NCBI GenBank assembly: GCA_963751665.1
Contig: CAVVVF010000001.1
Coordinates: 930,001-994,000, forward strand
Origin: AC-69 sp963751665
Lineage (GTDB): Bacteria; Actinomycetota; UBA4738; HRBIN12
Direction: 5' to 3'
DNA: 64,000 nt
Shown: piece by piece, positions 18,066 to 28,641 of the stretch
Numbering within the stretch: the first letter of the stretch is position 1
Layout of the letters: each line of letters begins with the position of its first letter
Notes under the pieces: model-generated
What the model was told of the DNA's origin: nothing
Database searches by the model: none
What the model saw: the letters and a program-made list of their open reading frames with translations, nothing else
Translations under genes and position numbers: made by a program

Positions 18066-19653
18066 ATGGCCACGCTCCAGACCGACGTGCTCGTCATCGG
18101 GGGCGGCTCGACCGGCGTCGGCGTGGCCTGGGACGCCGCCATGCGCGGGTTCTCCGCCGTCCTGGTGGACCGGGGCGACCTGGCCACGGGGACCACCGGA
18201 CGCTTCCACGGGCTCCTGCACTCCGGCGGCCGCTACGTCGTCAAGGACCCCAAGGCCGCCGAGGAGTGCATCGACGAGAACCGCGATCCTGCGGCGGATC
18301 GCCGCCGACTGCATCGAGGACACCGGCGGGCTGTTCGTCACGACCCCCATCGACGACCCGGCGTACGCCGACCGGTTCGTCCAGGGCTGCCGGACCGCCG
18401 ACGTCCCGGTCGAGGAGATCCCCGTGGCCGAGGCGCTGCGCCGGGAGCCGCGCCTGAACCCCGGGATCTCCCGCGCCTTCACCGTGCCCGACGCCAGCGT
18501 CGACGCGTGGAAGACCGTGTGGGCGCTGCGCCCGGTCGGCCCAGGCGCACGGGCGCGCGCATCCTCCCCTACCACGAGGTCCTGGCCTCACGGCGACGGC
18601 GGAGTGGTGCGGGCGCGCGCTGCGCAACGACCGCACGGGGCGGGGAGGACCTCGACATCGAGGCCGACTTCGTCGTCAACGCCTCGGGCGCGTGGGCCGG
18701 GCAGATCGCCGAGATGGCCGGGTGTCGAGGTCACGGTCCTCCCGGGCAAGGGGATCATGATCGCGATGAACCACCGGCTGGTGAACACGGTGCGTCAACC
18801 GCTGCGAGATGCCGGCCGACGGCGACATCCTCGTCCCGATCCGGACCGTCTAGCGTGATCGGCACGACCGACGAGCAGGTCGCCGACCCCGACGACTGGC
18901 ACGATCACCCGGGACGAGGTCAGAACGATGCTGGACGACGGCGAGAAGCTCGTGCCCGGGCTTCCGCCAGGCGCGGGCGCTGCGCGTGTGGGCCGGGGTG
19001 CGGCCGCCTGTCCAGGACGCAAGGCCGAGGGCGACCGACACGCGCGACGTCACCCGCGCGCACGCGCTGCTCGACCACCGGCAGCGCGACGGCGTCGAGC
19101 GGTTCCTGACCATCACCGGCGGCAAGCTCACGACGTACCGGCTGATGGCCGAGGACACCGTCGACGCGATCTGCGCGCAGCTCGGCGAGACGCGCGCCGT
19201 GCCGGACCGCGGACGAGCCGCTGCCCGGCTCCGAGGACGGCGCGCTACTACTGGCTCGGCTCGCGGCTTGCCGCGGCGAGGAGGCCACGCTCCACGACGA
19301 GCAGCTCATCTGCGAGTGCGAGCTGGTGCCGCGCCGCCGCCTCGAGGAGGCCATGCGCCGGCGCGCGACCGACGAACCTCGACGACATCCGCCGCACGCT
19401 GCGCCTGGGGATGGGGCCGTGCCAGGGCGGCTTCTGCATCTACCGCGCCACCGGGATCCTGCACCAGGTGGACGGAGATCGACCGGGGAGCCCGCCAACC
19501 GCGTCGCTGCTCGACTTCCTGCAGGAGCGCTGGAAGGGCGTGTGGCCGATCCTCTACGGCGACCAGCTGCGCCAGGCGCGGCTGGACGACTGGATCTTCC
19601 AGGGCATCCTCGACGTCGCGCACCTGCCGGGGGGACGGGTGAGCGCGGGGTGA
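18066..19653 (+). CDS. glpA: Glycerol-3-phosphate dehydrogenase subunit A (many frameshifts)
   Basis: FAD subunit of the membrane-linked GlpABC complex: glycerol 3-phosphate to DHAP. FAD motif VLVIGGGSTGVGVAWDAAMR at residues 8-27, GRFHGLLHSGGRYV, NASGAWAGQIAEMAG, GKLTTYRLMAEDTVDAIC. It ends with the BFD-like [2Fe-2S] part: CECELVPRRRLEEAM and GMGPCQGGFC, which separates GlpA from aerobic GlpD. The product is split among all three frames, with at least seven single-base insertions (for example near 18286, 18536, 18722, 18790, 18847, 18901 and 19201). Corrected length is about 525 residues, close to E. coli GlpA. glpB follows after 7 bp. Confidence 0.88.
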
Positions 19654-19660
19654 TCGCGGG

Positions 19661-20920
19661 ATGAGCCCCGACGCCGTCGTCATCGGCGCGGGCCTGGCCG
19701 GGCTGACCGCCGCGGTCCGCCTGGCCGAGGCGGGCGTGCGAGTCACCGTGGTGGCCAAGGGCGTCGGGCGCGACGCACCTCGCGCCCGGCACCATCGACG
19801 TGCTCGGCTACGCCCCCGACCGCGTGGAGCGCCCGGCCGCCGCGCTTGCCTCCTTCGCGGCGGAGCGGCCGGACCACCCCTACGCCCGCCTGTCCCCGGA
19901 GACGGTGGCGGCGAGCGCCGACTGGCTCCGGGAGCACGTGCCGACGCTCGCCTACGTGGGGACCTCGAGGAGAACCTCCTCCTTCCGACCGCCGTGGGCG
20001 TCCCCAAGCCCTCGGCCTTCGTCCCGGAGGCGATGGCCGCCGGCGACCTTCGTTCGGGCGGCCGGTTCGTCTTCGCCGGCCTCCGGGCACTGAAGGACTT
20101 CTATCCCGCGTACCTCGCCGACAACCTGTCCCAGGCCAAGCTTCCGACCGGCGCGACCGTCGAAGCGCGGGCCGTGCACCTCACCGATCCCGGCGCCGAG
20201 GCCGACGTGAGCCCGCTCGGCTACGCGCGGCGGTTCGAGGACCCCGAGTTCCGGGCGGTGGTGGCGGCCGAGCTCCTTCCCCGGCTGGAACCCGGCGAGT
20301 CGGTCGGATTCCCGGCGGTGCTCGGCTTGCACGAGCACCGGGCCACCTGGCTGGAGCTCCGGGAACGCCTGGGGCGGCCGGCCTTCGAGGTGCCGACGCT
20401 TCCGCCCTCGGTGCCCGGCATGCGGCTGTTCCACGACCTTCGCGACGCGTTCTCCGCGCCGGGGGCCGGCTCGTGATGGGCCCCACGGCCATCGGCGCGT
20501 CGGAAAGAGCCGAGTGGTGGACCACGTGGTGATCCAGACGGCGGCGGCCCGCCCGACACCGATCGAGGCCCGGTGGTTCGTGCTGGCGACCGGCGGCTTC
20601 GCCGCGGGCGCCATCGTCCTCGACTCCTACGGCGAGGTCCGCGAGACGGTGTTCGGGCTGGCCGTGTCGGGAGTGCCCGCCGCCGGCGAGCCGCGGTTCG
20701 TCCCGCGGTACTTCGCCGACCAGCCCATGGCCCGGGCCGGCGTCGCCGTCGACGAACGCCTCCGCCCGGTGGACGCCGAAGGGAACGTGGCGTTCGAGAA
20801 CCTCTTCGCCGCCGGCGCCGCGCTGGGGGGCGCGAGCCCTGGCGGGAGCAGTCCGGCAACGGCCTGGCCCTGGCATCCGGGTACGCCGTCGCATCCGCGA
20901 TCGTGGAAGGGGCGTCCTGA
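19661..20920 (+). CDS. glpB: Glycerol-3-phosphate dehydrogenase subunit B (several frameshifts)
   Basis: Flavoprotein subunit of GlpABC. It starts MSPDAVVIGAGLAGLTAAVRLAEAG. After breaks near 19775 and 19965 come a segment beginning LGYAPDRVERPAAALA and then PKPSAFVPEAMAAGDL. RFVFAGLRALKDFYPAYLADNL and GFPAVLGLHE follow, then after more breaks near 20480-20500 and 20860 LATGGFAAG and the end SGNGLALASGYAVASAIVEG. About 419 residues when joined, the normal size. It ends in TGATG with glpC. Confidence 0.86.
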
Positions 20921-22135
20921 TGGACACGATGGAGTGGGTCCGGGGCTCGCTCGACCACTGCGTGAAGTGCACGATCTGCGAGACGTTCTGCCCGGTGTCG
21001 AACGTCACGCCGCTGTTCCCCGGGCCGAAGTACGTCGGGCCGCAGCCCGAGCGGTTCCGAACCGACGACGGGTCGCCGGATGCGTCCCTCGACTACTGCT
21101 CGGGCTGCGGCATCTGCACGCAGGTGTGCCCGCAGGGCGTGAAGATCGCCGAGATCAACTCCCAGGCCCGGGCGAAGCTGAAGGCCCAGCGCGGCGTCCC
21201 GCTGCGCGACCGGATCATCGCCCGGCCGAGCGCCATGGGGAAGGTGGGGACGCCGGTCGCGCCGATCGCCAACTGGTCCCTCAAGAACCGCGCGTTCCGG
21301 TGGCTCGTCGAGCGAACGCTCCGGGTCCACCGCAAGGCCCCCATGCCGCAGTTCGCCGGCCGGACGTTCCAGTCGTGGGCCCGACGGCACCCCCCGCTCA
21401 CCACCGCGACGAAGGCCGTCGTCTACTTCCACGGCTGCGGCGCGAACTACTACGAGCCTGGCGTGGCCCAGATGGCCGTCGCCGTCCTCGAGCACAACGG
21501 CTTCGGGTGATCGTCCCCCGGCAGGACTGCTGCGGGCTGCCGCTGCAGTCCAACGGGCTGTTCGACGACGCCCGGCGCTACGTCCGCAAGCTCGCGCGCA
21601 ACCTGGCGCCGTACGCCAGGCGCGGCTACGACATCGTCGCCACCTCGACCAGCTGCGGGCTGATGCTCAAGCGCGAGGCCCGCGAGATCCTCGAGCTGGA
21701 GGACGACGAGGACCTGCGTACCGTCTCGGCGCACATGTACGACATCTGCGAGTTCCTGCTGAAGCTGCACGAGCGGGGCGAGCTTCGAACCGACTTCCGG
21801 CCGCTCGACATGACGGTCCCCTACCACGCGCCGTGCCAGCAGCAGGGCCACGGGATCGGCAAGCCGGCGCTGGAGCTGTTCGCCCTGATCCCCGGGCTCG
21901 AGGTGGTGGAGAGCGACGTCGAGTGCTGCGGCGTCGCCGGGACCTACGGGCTGAAGACGGAGAAGTACGACATCGCCATGGAGGTGGGCGCGCCGCTGTT
22001 CCGGCAGGTCGCGGAGGTGGCGACGGAGTGGCCGCCTGCGACAGCGAGACCTGCCGCTGGCAGATCACCAAGGCCACGGGGGTGCCCTCCGTCCACCCGG
22101 TCGAGCTCCTGCACCGCGCCTACGGGTTGGCGTGA
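20920..22135 (+). CDS. glpC: Glycerol-3-phosphate dehydrogenase subunit C (two frameshifts)
   Basis: Iron-sulfur subunit that anchors GlpABC and passes electrons to menaquinone. Two [4Fe-4S] motifs near the N-terminus: CVKCTICETFC (residues 14-24) and CSGCGICTQVC (about 64-74). It also has the two CCG half-domains of the heterodisulfide-reductase type, QDCCGLPLQ and VECCGVAGTYG. Breaks near 21508 and 22030 separate the blocks; the end ETCRWQITKATG to HRAYGLA is in the third piece. About 405 residues corrected. It starts in the glpB stop (TGATG). Confidence 0.9.
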
Positions 22136-22160
22136 GGGGCGGCGGGCCGGCCTTGGCCGG

Positions 22161-22166
22161 TAGGCT
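22161..22166 (+). promoter_or_regulatory. -10 element TAGGCT before dhaM-ptsHI
   Basis: TAGGCT lies 23 nt before the TTG start at 22190, with GGATCCGGTG between them as weak leader. The same hexamer precedes tldD and the methyltransferase at 46947. It suggests that the phosphotransfer fusion also has its own promoter. Confidence 0.4.
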
Positions 22167-22189
22167 TCGGGCGAGGATCCGGTGATCAG

Positions 22190-24714
22190 TTGGTCGGCAT
22201 CGTCCTCGTCTCGCACAGCCCGAAGCTCGCCGAGGGCGTGGCCGAGCTGGCGCGCGAGATGGGCGGGCCCGAGGTCCTCCTGGAGCCGGCGGGCGGCCTG
22301 GACTTGCCGGACCGGCCCATGGGGACCGACGCGATCCTGGTGATGCAGGCCATCGAGCGCGCCTGGTCCGAGGACGGCGTGCTGGTCCTGATGGACCTGG
22401 GAAGCGCCGTGCTCTCGGCGGAGATGGCGCTCGACATGCTGCCGCCGGACCTGCGGGACCGCGTGGTCCTGTGCGAGGCGCCACTCGTCGAGGGCGCCGT
22501 TGCCGCCGCGGTCGCGGCCAAGCTGGGGAGGTCGCTCGAGGAGGTCGCCGAGGAGGCCCGAGGCGGACTCGGCCCAAGGCGGCGCACCTTGGGACGCCGA
22601 CGCCTTCGTCCCCGGCTTCGGCTTCCGGTCCGGCTGCGGGCGAAGCCGCCGGGGAGCCGACCGGACCGGAGGCCAGCGTTCGCCTTTCGGTGGGGAACCC
22701 CCTGGGGCTCCATGCCCGGCCGGCCGCGCGCTTCGTCCAGACGGCCGGGCGGTTCGACGCGGACGTCCGCGTGGCCAACCTCACCGCGGGAAAGGGACCG
22801 GCCAGTGCCAGGAGCCTGAACGCGGTGGCCACGCTGGGGGTGCGCCAAGGCCACGAGATCGAGGTGGTGGCCCGCGGCCCGGAGGCCCAGGCCGCCATCG
22901 ACGCCATCAGGGCCCTGGCGGCCGACCGGTTCGGCGACGACATCGTTCAGGCCCGGTCGGATCCTCGGAGCGACGCCGCGCCCGCCGAGACGCCGGCCCT
23001 CGTCACGCTCGACGGCGCGCTGGCCGGCCTGCCCGCGTCGCCCGGGATCGCCGTGGGCCCGGCCCGCCACTTCCGACCCCCGGACATCGAGCTCCCCGCC
23101 GGACCGACCGGCGAGCCGAAGGAGGAGTGGGCGGCGTTGGAGGAAGCGCTCGAGGCCACCCGGGTGGAGATCTCGGCCACCCGGGCCACGGTCGCCGCCA
23201 GGGCCGACGAGCAGAGCGCCGCGATCTTCGACGCGCACCTGTTGTTCCTGGACGACGAGGAGCTCATCGCTCCGGTCCGTTCGGCGGTCCTCGACGAAGG
23301 GCGGGGCGCGGCTCGGGCATGGAAGGAGGCCATCGATCGGATGGCCGAGACGTGGCGGGCGCTCGACGACCCCTACCTGCGCGCGCGGGCCGCCGACGTC
23401 GACGCCGTGGGTGCGCAGGTCCTCGCCCACCTTGTCGGGGGGGCGGAGGCTCGGCCGGCGCTCGCCGGCGAGGGCGTGCTGATCGCGGCGGACCTCACCC
23501 CGGCCGACACCGCGGGCCTGGATCCCGCCGTCGTCGTGGGGATCGCCACCGCGCTCGGCGGCCCCACGTCGCACTCGGCCATCCTGGCCCGCTCGCTGGG
23601 GATCCCCGCCGTGGTGGGCCTGGGCCGGCCTGTCCTTGAGATCGCGGAGGGAGCGACCGTGATCGTGGACGGCGAGCGAGGCACCGTCCGCGGAGACCCC
23701 GATCCCGGGCAGGTCGCCGAGGCGAAGCGTCGGGGCGAGTCGTTTCGGGCATCGGAGGCCGCCGCCCGGGCCGAGGCGTCGCATCCGGCCATCACGCGAG
23801 ATGGAACGATGATCGAGGTGCTCGCCAACGTGGGCAATCCCGAGGACGTCGCCGCAGCGGTCGAAGCGGGAGCCGAGGGCGTGGGCCTGCTTCGCACCGA
23901 GTTCCTGTTCATCGGGCGAGACTCGATGCCGAGCGAGCAGGAGCAGGAGGCTGCGTACCGCGCGATCGCGGAGACCCTCGGGGGGCGTCCGTTGATCCTT
24001 CGAACCCTCGACGTCGGGGGCGACAAGCCGCTTCCCTACCTCCCGATGCCCTCCGAGGCCAACCCGTTCCTCGGGCTGCGCGGCCTCCGCCTGGGGCTGG
24101 CCCGGCCGGACGTCCTTCGGACGCAGCTTCGGGCGGTCCTTCGGGTCGCCGCGGACCATCCGGTGAAGGTGATGTTCCCCATGGTCGCCACCCTCGCCGA
24201 GCTGCGGGCGGCGAAGGCGCTCCTGGAGGAAGCACGACGGGAGGTCGAGGAGGCCGGTGGCCGGGTCCCCTCGCACCTCGAGGTGGGGATCATGGTGGAG
24301 GTCCCGGCCGCGGCGCTCGCCGCGGCCGGGTTCGCCCCCGAGGTGGACTTCTTCTCGATCGGGACGAACGACCTCACCCAGTACACGCTCGCCGCCGAGC
24401 GCGGCAACGAGCGCGTCGCCGGCTTCGCCGACGCGCTCCACCCGGCCGTCCTGCGACTGATCCGGATGACGGTCGAGGGGGCCGGCTCGCACGGACGGAT
24501 GGTCGGCGTCTGCGGGGAGATCGCCGGCGATCCGGTCGCGGTGCCCATCCTCCTCGGGTTGGGCGTCCGGGAGCTGTCGGCCGCGCCGCCCGCGGTGCCG
24601 CGGGTGAAGCGCGCGGTTCGGGAGACCGACCTCGGATCGGCGCGCGCGCTCGCCGATCGCGCCCTCGCCTTCGACTCGGCCGAGGCCGTCCGCGCCGCGG
24701 CGGCGCAGGGCTGA
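22190..24714 (+). CDS. dhaM: DhaM-HPr-Enzyme I phosphotransfer fusion (frameshift in first linker)
   Basis: Self-contained PEP-to-DhaL relay. Residues 1-125 are the DhaM EIIA-Man-like domain (IVLVSHSPKLAEG, phospho-His 9). An HPr domain follows (NPLGLHARPA with the active His, then KGPASARSLNAVATLGV). The rest is a complete Enzyme I: GGPTSHSAILARSLG (active His), GVGLLRTEFLF, FSIGTNDLTQYTLAAERGN and GVCGEIAGDP (catalytic Cys). E. coli DhaM has the same order but a shortened EI; here EI looks full length, about 840 residues in all. Start TTG 22190. The DhaM frame changes near 22570 inside the Ala/Pro/Gly linker, so the exact linker is uncertain. Confidence 0.9.
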
Positions 24715-24746
24715 GGCCACTGCTAGGGTTGCCGGGGGTCACCTGA

Positions 24747-25319
24747 GTGGACGAACGGGAAGCCCGGGCGGCATCGCTCCTTCGATCGCTCACGTACCTG
24801 CGGGTGATCCTGGTCCCGGTCGTGATGTGGCTCCTGTTGTCCGACCCGTTCGATCACGCGTACGGCGTGGCCGCCGGCCTGTTCGCCTTCGCCGCGGCCA
24901 CCGACTTCTTCGACGGCTACCTGGCCCGCCGGTGGGCCGCAACCTCGACGCTCGGCGGCTTCCTCGACACGACGGCCGACAAGCTGCTGGTCTCGGGGGC
25001 CTTGATCGCGCTCGTGTCGGTGGGCCGTGCGTCGGCGTGGATCGCCGCGATCATCGTCGGCCGCGAGCTGGTGATCCTGGGGCTGCGGGGCGTGGTCGCC
25101 GCCGACGGCACGGTCATGCGCACGTCGATCTGGGGCAAGCTGAAGGCGAACGTCCAGTTCGTCGCGATCTTCCTGGCCATCCTTCGGACCGCATCGACGA
25201 TCGGGCCGCTGTACCTCGACCAGTGGGCCATGCTGGCCGCGGCGGCCATCACCGTCGTGTCGGCGGTGGAGTACCTGGCCCGGTTCGCCGGGAACGTGTC
25301 CCCGTCCGGTCGCGGCTGA
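24747..25319 (+). CDS. pgsA: CDP-diacylglycerol-glycerol-3-phosphate 3-phosphatidyltransferase
   Basis: Makes phosphatidylglycerol phosphate from CDP-diacylglycerol and glycerol 3-phosphate in the membrane. 190 residues with about five helices and the full CDP-alcohol motif DG-x2-AR-x8-G-x3-D-x3-D (DGYLARRW, then GGFLDTTADK). The start is GTG 24747; TAGGGT at 24724-24729 is a likely -10. It uses glycerol 3-phosphate, so its place next to the glycerol island is logical, though pgsA often sits elsewhere. Confidence 0.92.
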   Translation: MDEREARAASLLRSLTYLRVILVPVVMWLLLSDPFDHAYGVAAGLFAFAAATDFFDGYLARRWAATSTLGGFLDTTADKLLVSGALIALVSVGRASAWIAAIIVGRELVILGLRGVVAADGTVMRTSIWGKLKANVQFVAIFLAILRTASTIGPLYLDQWAMLAAAAITVVSAVEYLARFAGNVSPSGRG

Positions 25320-25324
25320 ACCCG

Positions 25325-26424
25325 GTGCCCCCGACCGCGCTCGTGACGGGCGGGTCCGGCTTCGTCGGCGGCGCCGTGGTGCGCGCGCTCGTCGAGCAGG
25401 ACTGGGACGTCGTCGCGCTGGCCCGCACGGAGGCGAGCGCCGGCGCGCTCGCCCGTGAGGGCGCGCGCCCGGCGCTCGGGGACGTGCAGCCACCCGCGAT
25501 TCGATCCGGCGAGCGATGATCGGCTGTGAGGTCGTCTTCCACGCCGCCGGGATGAACGCGTCGTGCCTGCCCGACCCGTCGCCGCTCTTCCGGGTCAACG
25601 TGGAGGGGACGCGAAACGTACTGGAGGCGGCGGCCCGGGCCGGCGTCCGGCGGTTCGTGCACACGTCCTCGGCGGCGGCCATCGGCGAGCCGGCCGGGAC
25701 CATCGGGCGGGAGGACACGGCACATCGGGGCTGGTTCCTCACGGCGTACGAGCGCTCCAAGTTCGAGGCGGAGCGGCTGGTCCTTGATCGCGGGCCCGAG
25801 CTCGGGGCTCGAGGTGGTCTGCGTGGACCCGGCGTCGGTGCAGGGGCCAGGCCGTGCCGAGGGCACGGCCCGGCTCCTGCTCGCCGCGGCCAGGGGCCGG
25901 CTGCCCCTGGCCGTCGACGCCTGGCTCTCGTTCGTCGACATCGACGATTGCGCCCTCGGTCATGTGCGGGCGGCCGAGCGAGGCCGCCACGGCGAGCGCT
26001 ACATCCTGTCCGGGGGATCCATCCGGGTCCGCCAGGCCCTCCGGTTGCTCCGGGGCGTGACGGGCCGGCCCTCCAGGACCTGGTTCGTCCCCGGCCGCGC
26101 GGTCCTGCCGGCGGCGGCCGTAGTGGAGGTGGCGGCCCGGGCGGTCGGGCGGACCCCACCGGTCTGCCGCGAGGTCGTCAGGGCTGGGCTCCACGGACAC
26201 CGGTACGACGGTTCGCGGGCCACGCGAGAGCTCGGGCTCGTCTACGCGCCGCTGGAGGAGACCCTCGCAGAACCGTGGCATGGTTCGCGGCTCAGGGCCT
26301 CCTGCGCGAAGGCCCACCGCGGGCGGCGGCGGAACCCCCGGCGATGGGGTCGGCGTACGATGGGGACCTCGAGGCCGAACCGACGAAGCCCCACACACGC
26401 ACCCGGAGGTGGCGTTCCCCATGA
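25325..26424 (+). CDS. NAD-dependent epimerase/dehydratase (extended SDR; several frameshifts)
   Basis: Extended short-chain dehydrogenase acting on a sugar nucleotide, sterol-like or isoprenoid substrate; which one is unclear. GTG start, ALVTGGSGFVGGAVVRAL (NAD motif TGGxGFxG) at residues 5-22. Then FHAAGMNASC, NVEGTRNVLEAA, HTSSAAAIG, and Y-x3-K in TAYERSKFEAERL (the catalytic pair). GLEVVCVDPASVQGPGR and SFVDIDDCALGHVRA follow, and the end is TVAWFAAQGLLREG. Breaks near 25495, 25797 and 26265. The final frame stops in an ATGA with glpX. A TACGAT at 26356-26361 inside its tail may be the glpX promoter. Confidence 0.8.
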
Positions 26425-27413
26425 CCAAGATGAGGCCGGACCGCAACCTGGCGCTGGAGCTGGTCCGCGTGACCGAGGCGGCCGCGCTGGCCGCCGGGCG
26501 GTGGGTGGGACGGGGCGACAAGGAGGCGGCCGATGGGGCCGCCGTGGACGCCATGCGCGGCATGATCGACACCGTGTCGATGCACGGCACCGTCGTGATC
26601 GGGGAGGGCGAGAAGGACGACGCACCGATGCTGTACAACGGCGAGGAGGTGGGCAACGGCGGCGGCCCCGCCGTCGACGTCGCGGTGGATCCCATCGACG
26701 GGACCCGCCTCACCGCCACCGGCCAGCCCAACGCGCTGGCGGTGATCGCGCTCGCCGAGCGCGGCAGGATGTTCTTCCCCGGCGCCGCCGTCTACATGGA
26801 AAAGGTCGCGGCCGGGCCCGAGTCGGCCGATGCCATCGACGTGACCGCGTCTCCGGAGGAGAACGTGCGCCTGGTGGCCAAGGCCAAGGGCGTCCGGCCC
26901 GAGGAGATCGGCGTCGTCATCCTGGACCGCGACCGCCACAAGGAGGTGATCGCCCGGGTCCGGGAGGCCGGCGCCCGCGCCTTCCTCATCACCGACGGCG
27001 ACGTGGCCGGGGCCATCGCGACCGCCCGCCCGTCGTCGGGCATCGACCTCCTGCTGGGCATCGGGGGGACGCCGGAGGGCGTCATCGCGGCCGCCGCGCT
27101 GAAGTGCCTGGGCGGCGCGATCCAGGGCCGCCTGTATCCGCGGGACGACGATGAACGGCGGACGCTGCTGGACGACGGCTTCGACGTGGAGAAGGTGCTC
27201 ACCACCGACGACCTGGTGGCCGGGGAGGACGTCTTCTTCGCCGCCACCGGGATCACCGACGGCTCGCTGCTCCGGGGGGTGCGCTACGAGCAGGACGGCG
27301 CGATCACCCACTCCTTGGTGATGCGGTCGCGATCGGGAACCGTCCGGTACATCGACGCCGAGCACCGGTTCGAGAAGCTCGAGCGGTTCGCCGGCGTCAC
27401 GTACCGGCCCTGA
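26421..27413 (+). CDS. glpX: Class II fructose-1,6-bisphosphatase
   Basis: Hydrolyses fructose 1,6-bisphosphate for gluconeogenesis; the usual FBPase of actinobacteria. 330 residues with IGEGEKDDAPM (metal ligands), VDPIDGTRL, the DRDRHKEVIARVREAGAR stretch, GIGGTPEGVIAAAALKCLGG and ATGITDGSLLRGV. The start is ATG 26421, overlapping the previous stop. Lies 2 kb after the glycerol island, fitting growth on three-carbon compounds. Confidence 0.95.
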   Translation: MTKMRPDRNLALELVRVTEAAALAAGRWVGRGDKEAADGAAVDAMRGMIDTVSMHGTVVIGEGEKDDAPMLYNGEEVGNGGGPAVDVAVDPIDGTRLTATGQPNALAVIALAERGRMFFPGAAVYMEKVAAGPESADAIDVTASPEENVRLVAKAKGVRPEEIGVVILDRDRHKEVIARVREAGARAFLITDGDVAGAIATARPSSGIDLLLGIGGTPEGVIAAAALKCLGGAIQGRLYPRDDDERRTLLDDGFDVEKVLTTDDLVAGEDVFFAATGITDGSLLRGVRYEQDGAITHSLVMRSRSGTVRYIDAEHRFEKLERFAGVTYRP

Positions 27414-27630
27414 ACCGGCTCACGGGAGCCGGTAGACGCCCTCGGTCCTCCTTCACCACCGCGCCCGTCCCTGCCGCGGCGGCCAGCGCGGCCAGCAGGT
27501 TCTTTCGGATGTCACGTTGCGTGAAGGGATCCAGGTAACCGCGCTTCAGCGCCAGGTCCTGGATCACCGTCCAGTGCAGCGACTTCCCCTCATCGCGAAG
27601 CACCGCCACGACAGCGTCGAGGTATTCCAC
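27397..27630 (-). CDS. Small winged-helix (HARE-HTH-like) protein
   Basis: 77 residues. The first 60 (LDAVVAVLRDEGKSLHWTVIQDLALKRG, then QRDIRKNLLAAL) have the helix pattern and the Leu-His/Trp-Thr-x-Ile signature of small HARE-HTH winged helices, followed by a beta-like ending EDRGRLPAP. No other domain. It is 2 bp before the LLM gene in the same direction and overlaps the glpX end tail-to-tail by 17 bp. A frame error near its end is possible. The HARE-HTH call is tentative. Confidence 0.55.
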   Translation of the reverse strand: MEYLDAVVAVLRDEGKSLHWTVIQDLALKRGYLDPFTQRDIRKNLLAALAAAAGTGAVVKEDRGRLPAPVSRFRAGT

Positions 27631-27632
27631 GG

Positions 27633-28641
27633 CTACAGCTCGCGGGCCTTCGGCATCACGGCCTCGGCGAACACCTCGACGATGGACGGGTCGGGCAGGG
27701 CGAAGGGGATGGGGGCCGGCGCCACGATGACCTCCTCCACCCCGATCTCGGCGAACCCGGCGAGCCGCTCCAGGACTTGCTCGGGCGTGCCCGTCAGCGT
27801 GTCCGACATGAACGACTCGAGCGTCTCCCGATCGAGCCCGCCGCCCGGCATCCAGCTCTGGAGCGCCCGGAACCTGGCCACCAGGTCATCGTGGTCCTCA
27901 CCCACCACGGTGTACAGCCCGAGCGACAGTCGCAGCGACCGGGGATCCCGGCCCGCCTCATCGCAGGCCTCCCGGGCCCGCCGGACCCGCTCGGCATAGG
28001 CCTCGGGCGTCCACCGCCACACCGTGTTCCAACCGTCGGCGTGAAGCGCGGCCAGGCGAAGGGACCGATCACCGCCCTTGGCCCCCAGCCAGATCGGAGG
28101 ACGAGGGGTCTGCGCCGGCGGCGGATGGTTGAACGCCTCCTGCAGCTGGAAGTGCTTGCCCCGGAACGTCGCCGGGCCGCCCGGCAGAAGCAGCTCAAGC
28201 ACCTCGAGGGTCTCCTCCAAGACGGAGAACCGCTCCCCCACCGTCCCGAAGCCGTACCCGAACGCCCGGAACTCCTCCTCGTACCACCCCGCGCCGATGC
28301 CGAGGTCGAGCCGCCCGCCGGACAGCAGGTCGACCGCGGTGGCCGCCTTGGCCAGCACGGCGGGGTGGCGGAACGGCGCCGCGAGCACCAGGGTCCCCAG
28401 GCGAACGCGCTCGGTCGTGGCCGCCAGGCCGGCGAGGGTCGTCAGCGCCTCCAGGGACCCCTGGAGGTCCGGCGGGCCCCCGTACCGCGCGAGCGACAGG
28501 AAGAAGTGGTCGGAGACCCACGCCGAGTCGAACTCCATCTGCTCGGCGATGTGGGCGTACCGAGCCATCCGCGTCGAACGAGATCGGCTCGCGCTCCGGC
28601 AGCGAGAAGTCGTAGTGAGGGAGCGTGAGGCCGAACCGCAT
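27633..28641 (-). CDS. LLM-class flavin-dependent oxidoreductase (one frameshift)
   Basis: Luciferase-like TIM-barrel oxidoreductase, probably F420-dependent. It starts MRFGLTLPHYDFSLPERE in one frame and goes on as MARYAHIAEQMEFDSAWVSDHFF in the next. Dropping one G near 28566 joins them. RVRLGTLVLAAPFRHPAVLAK, SGGRLDLGIGAGWYEEEFRAFG and RPPIWLGAKGGDRSLRLAA are characteristic. About 335 residues corrected. The ATG directly follows the stop of the nucleotidyltransferase gene (TAGATG), so the two are cotranscribed. Substrate unknown. Confidence 0.88.

Noticed and set aside
16850..22600. Programmed ribosomal frameshifting in the glycerol genes.
   Set aside because: There is no common slippery sequence or downstream structure, shifts differ in place and direction, and one gene would need seven or more.
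22186..24720. Long minus-strand reading frame opposite dhaM-ptsHI.
   Set aside because: Typical GC-rich antisense shadow: Arg/Gly/Pro-rich, no domain, and it covers a gene with intact catalytic motifs.
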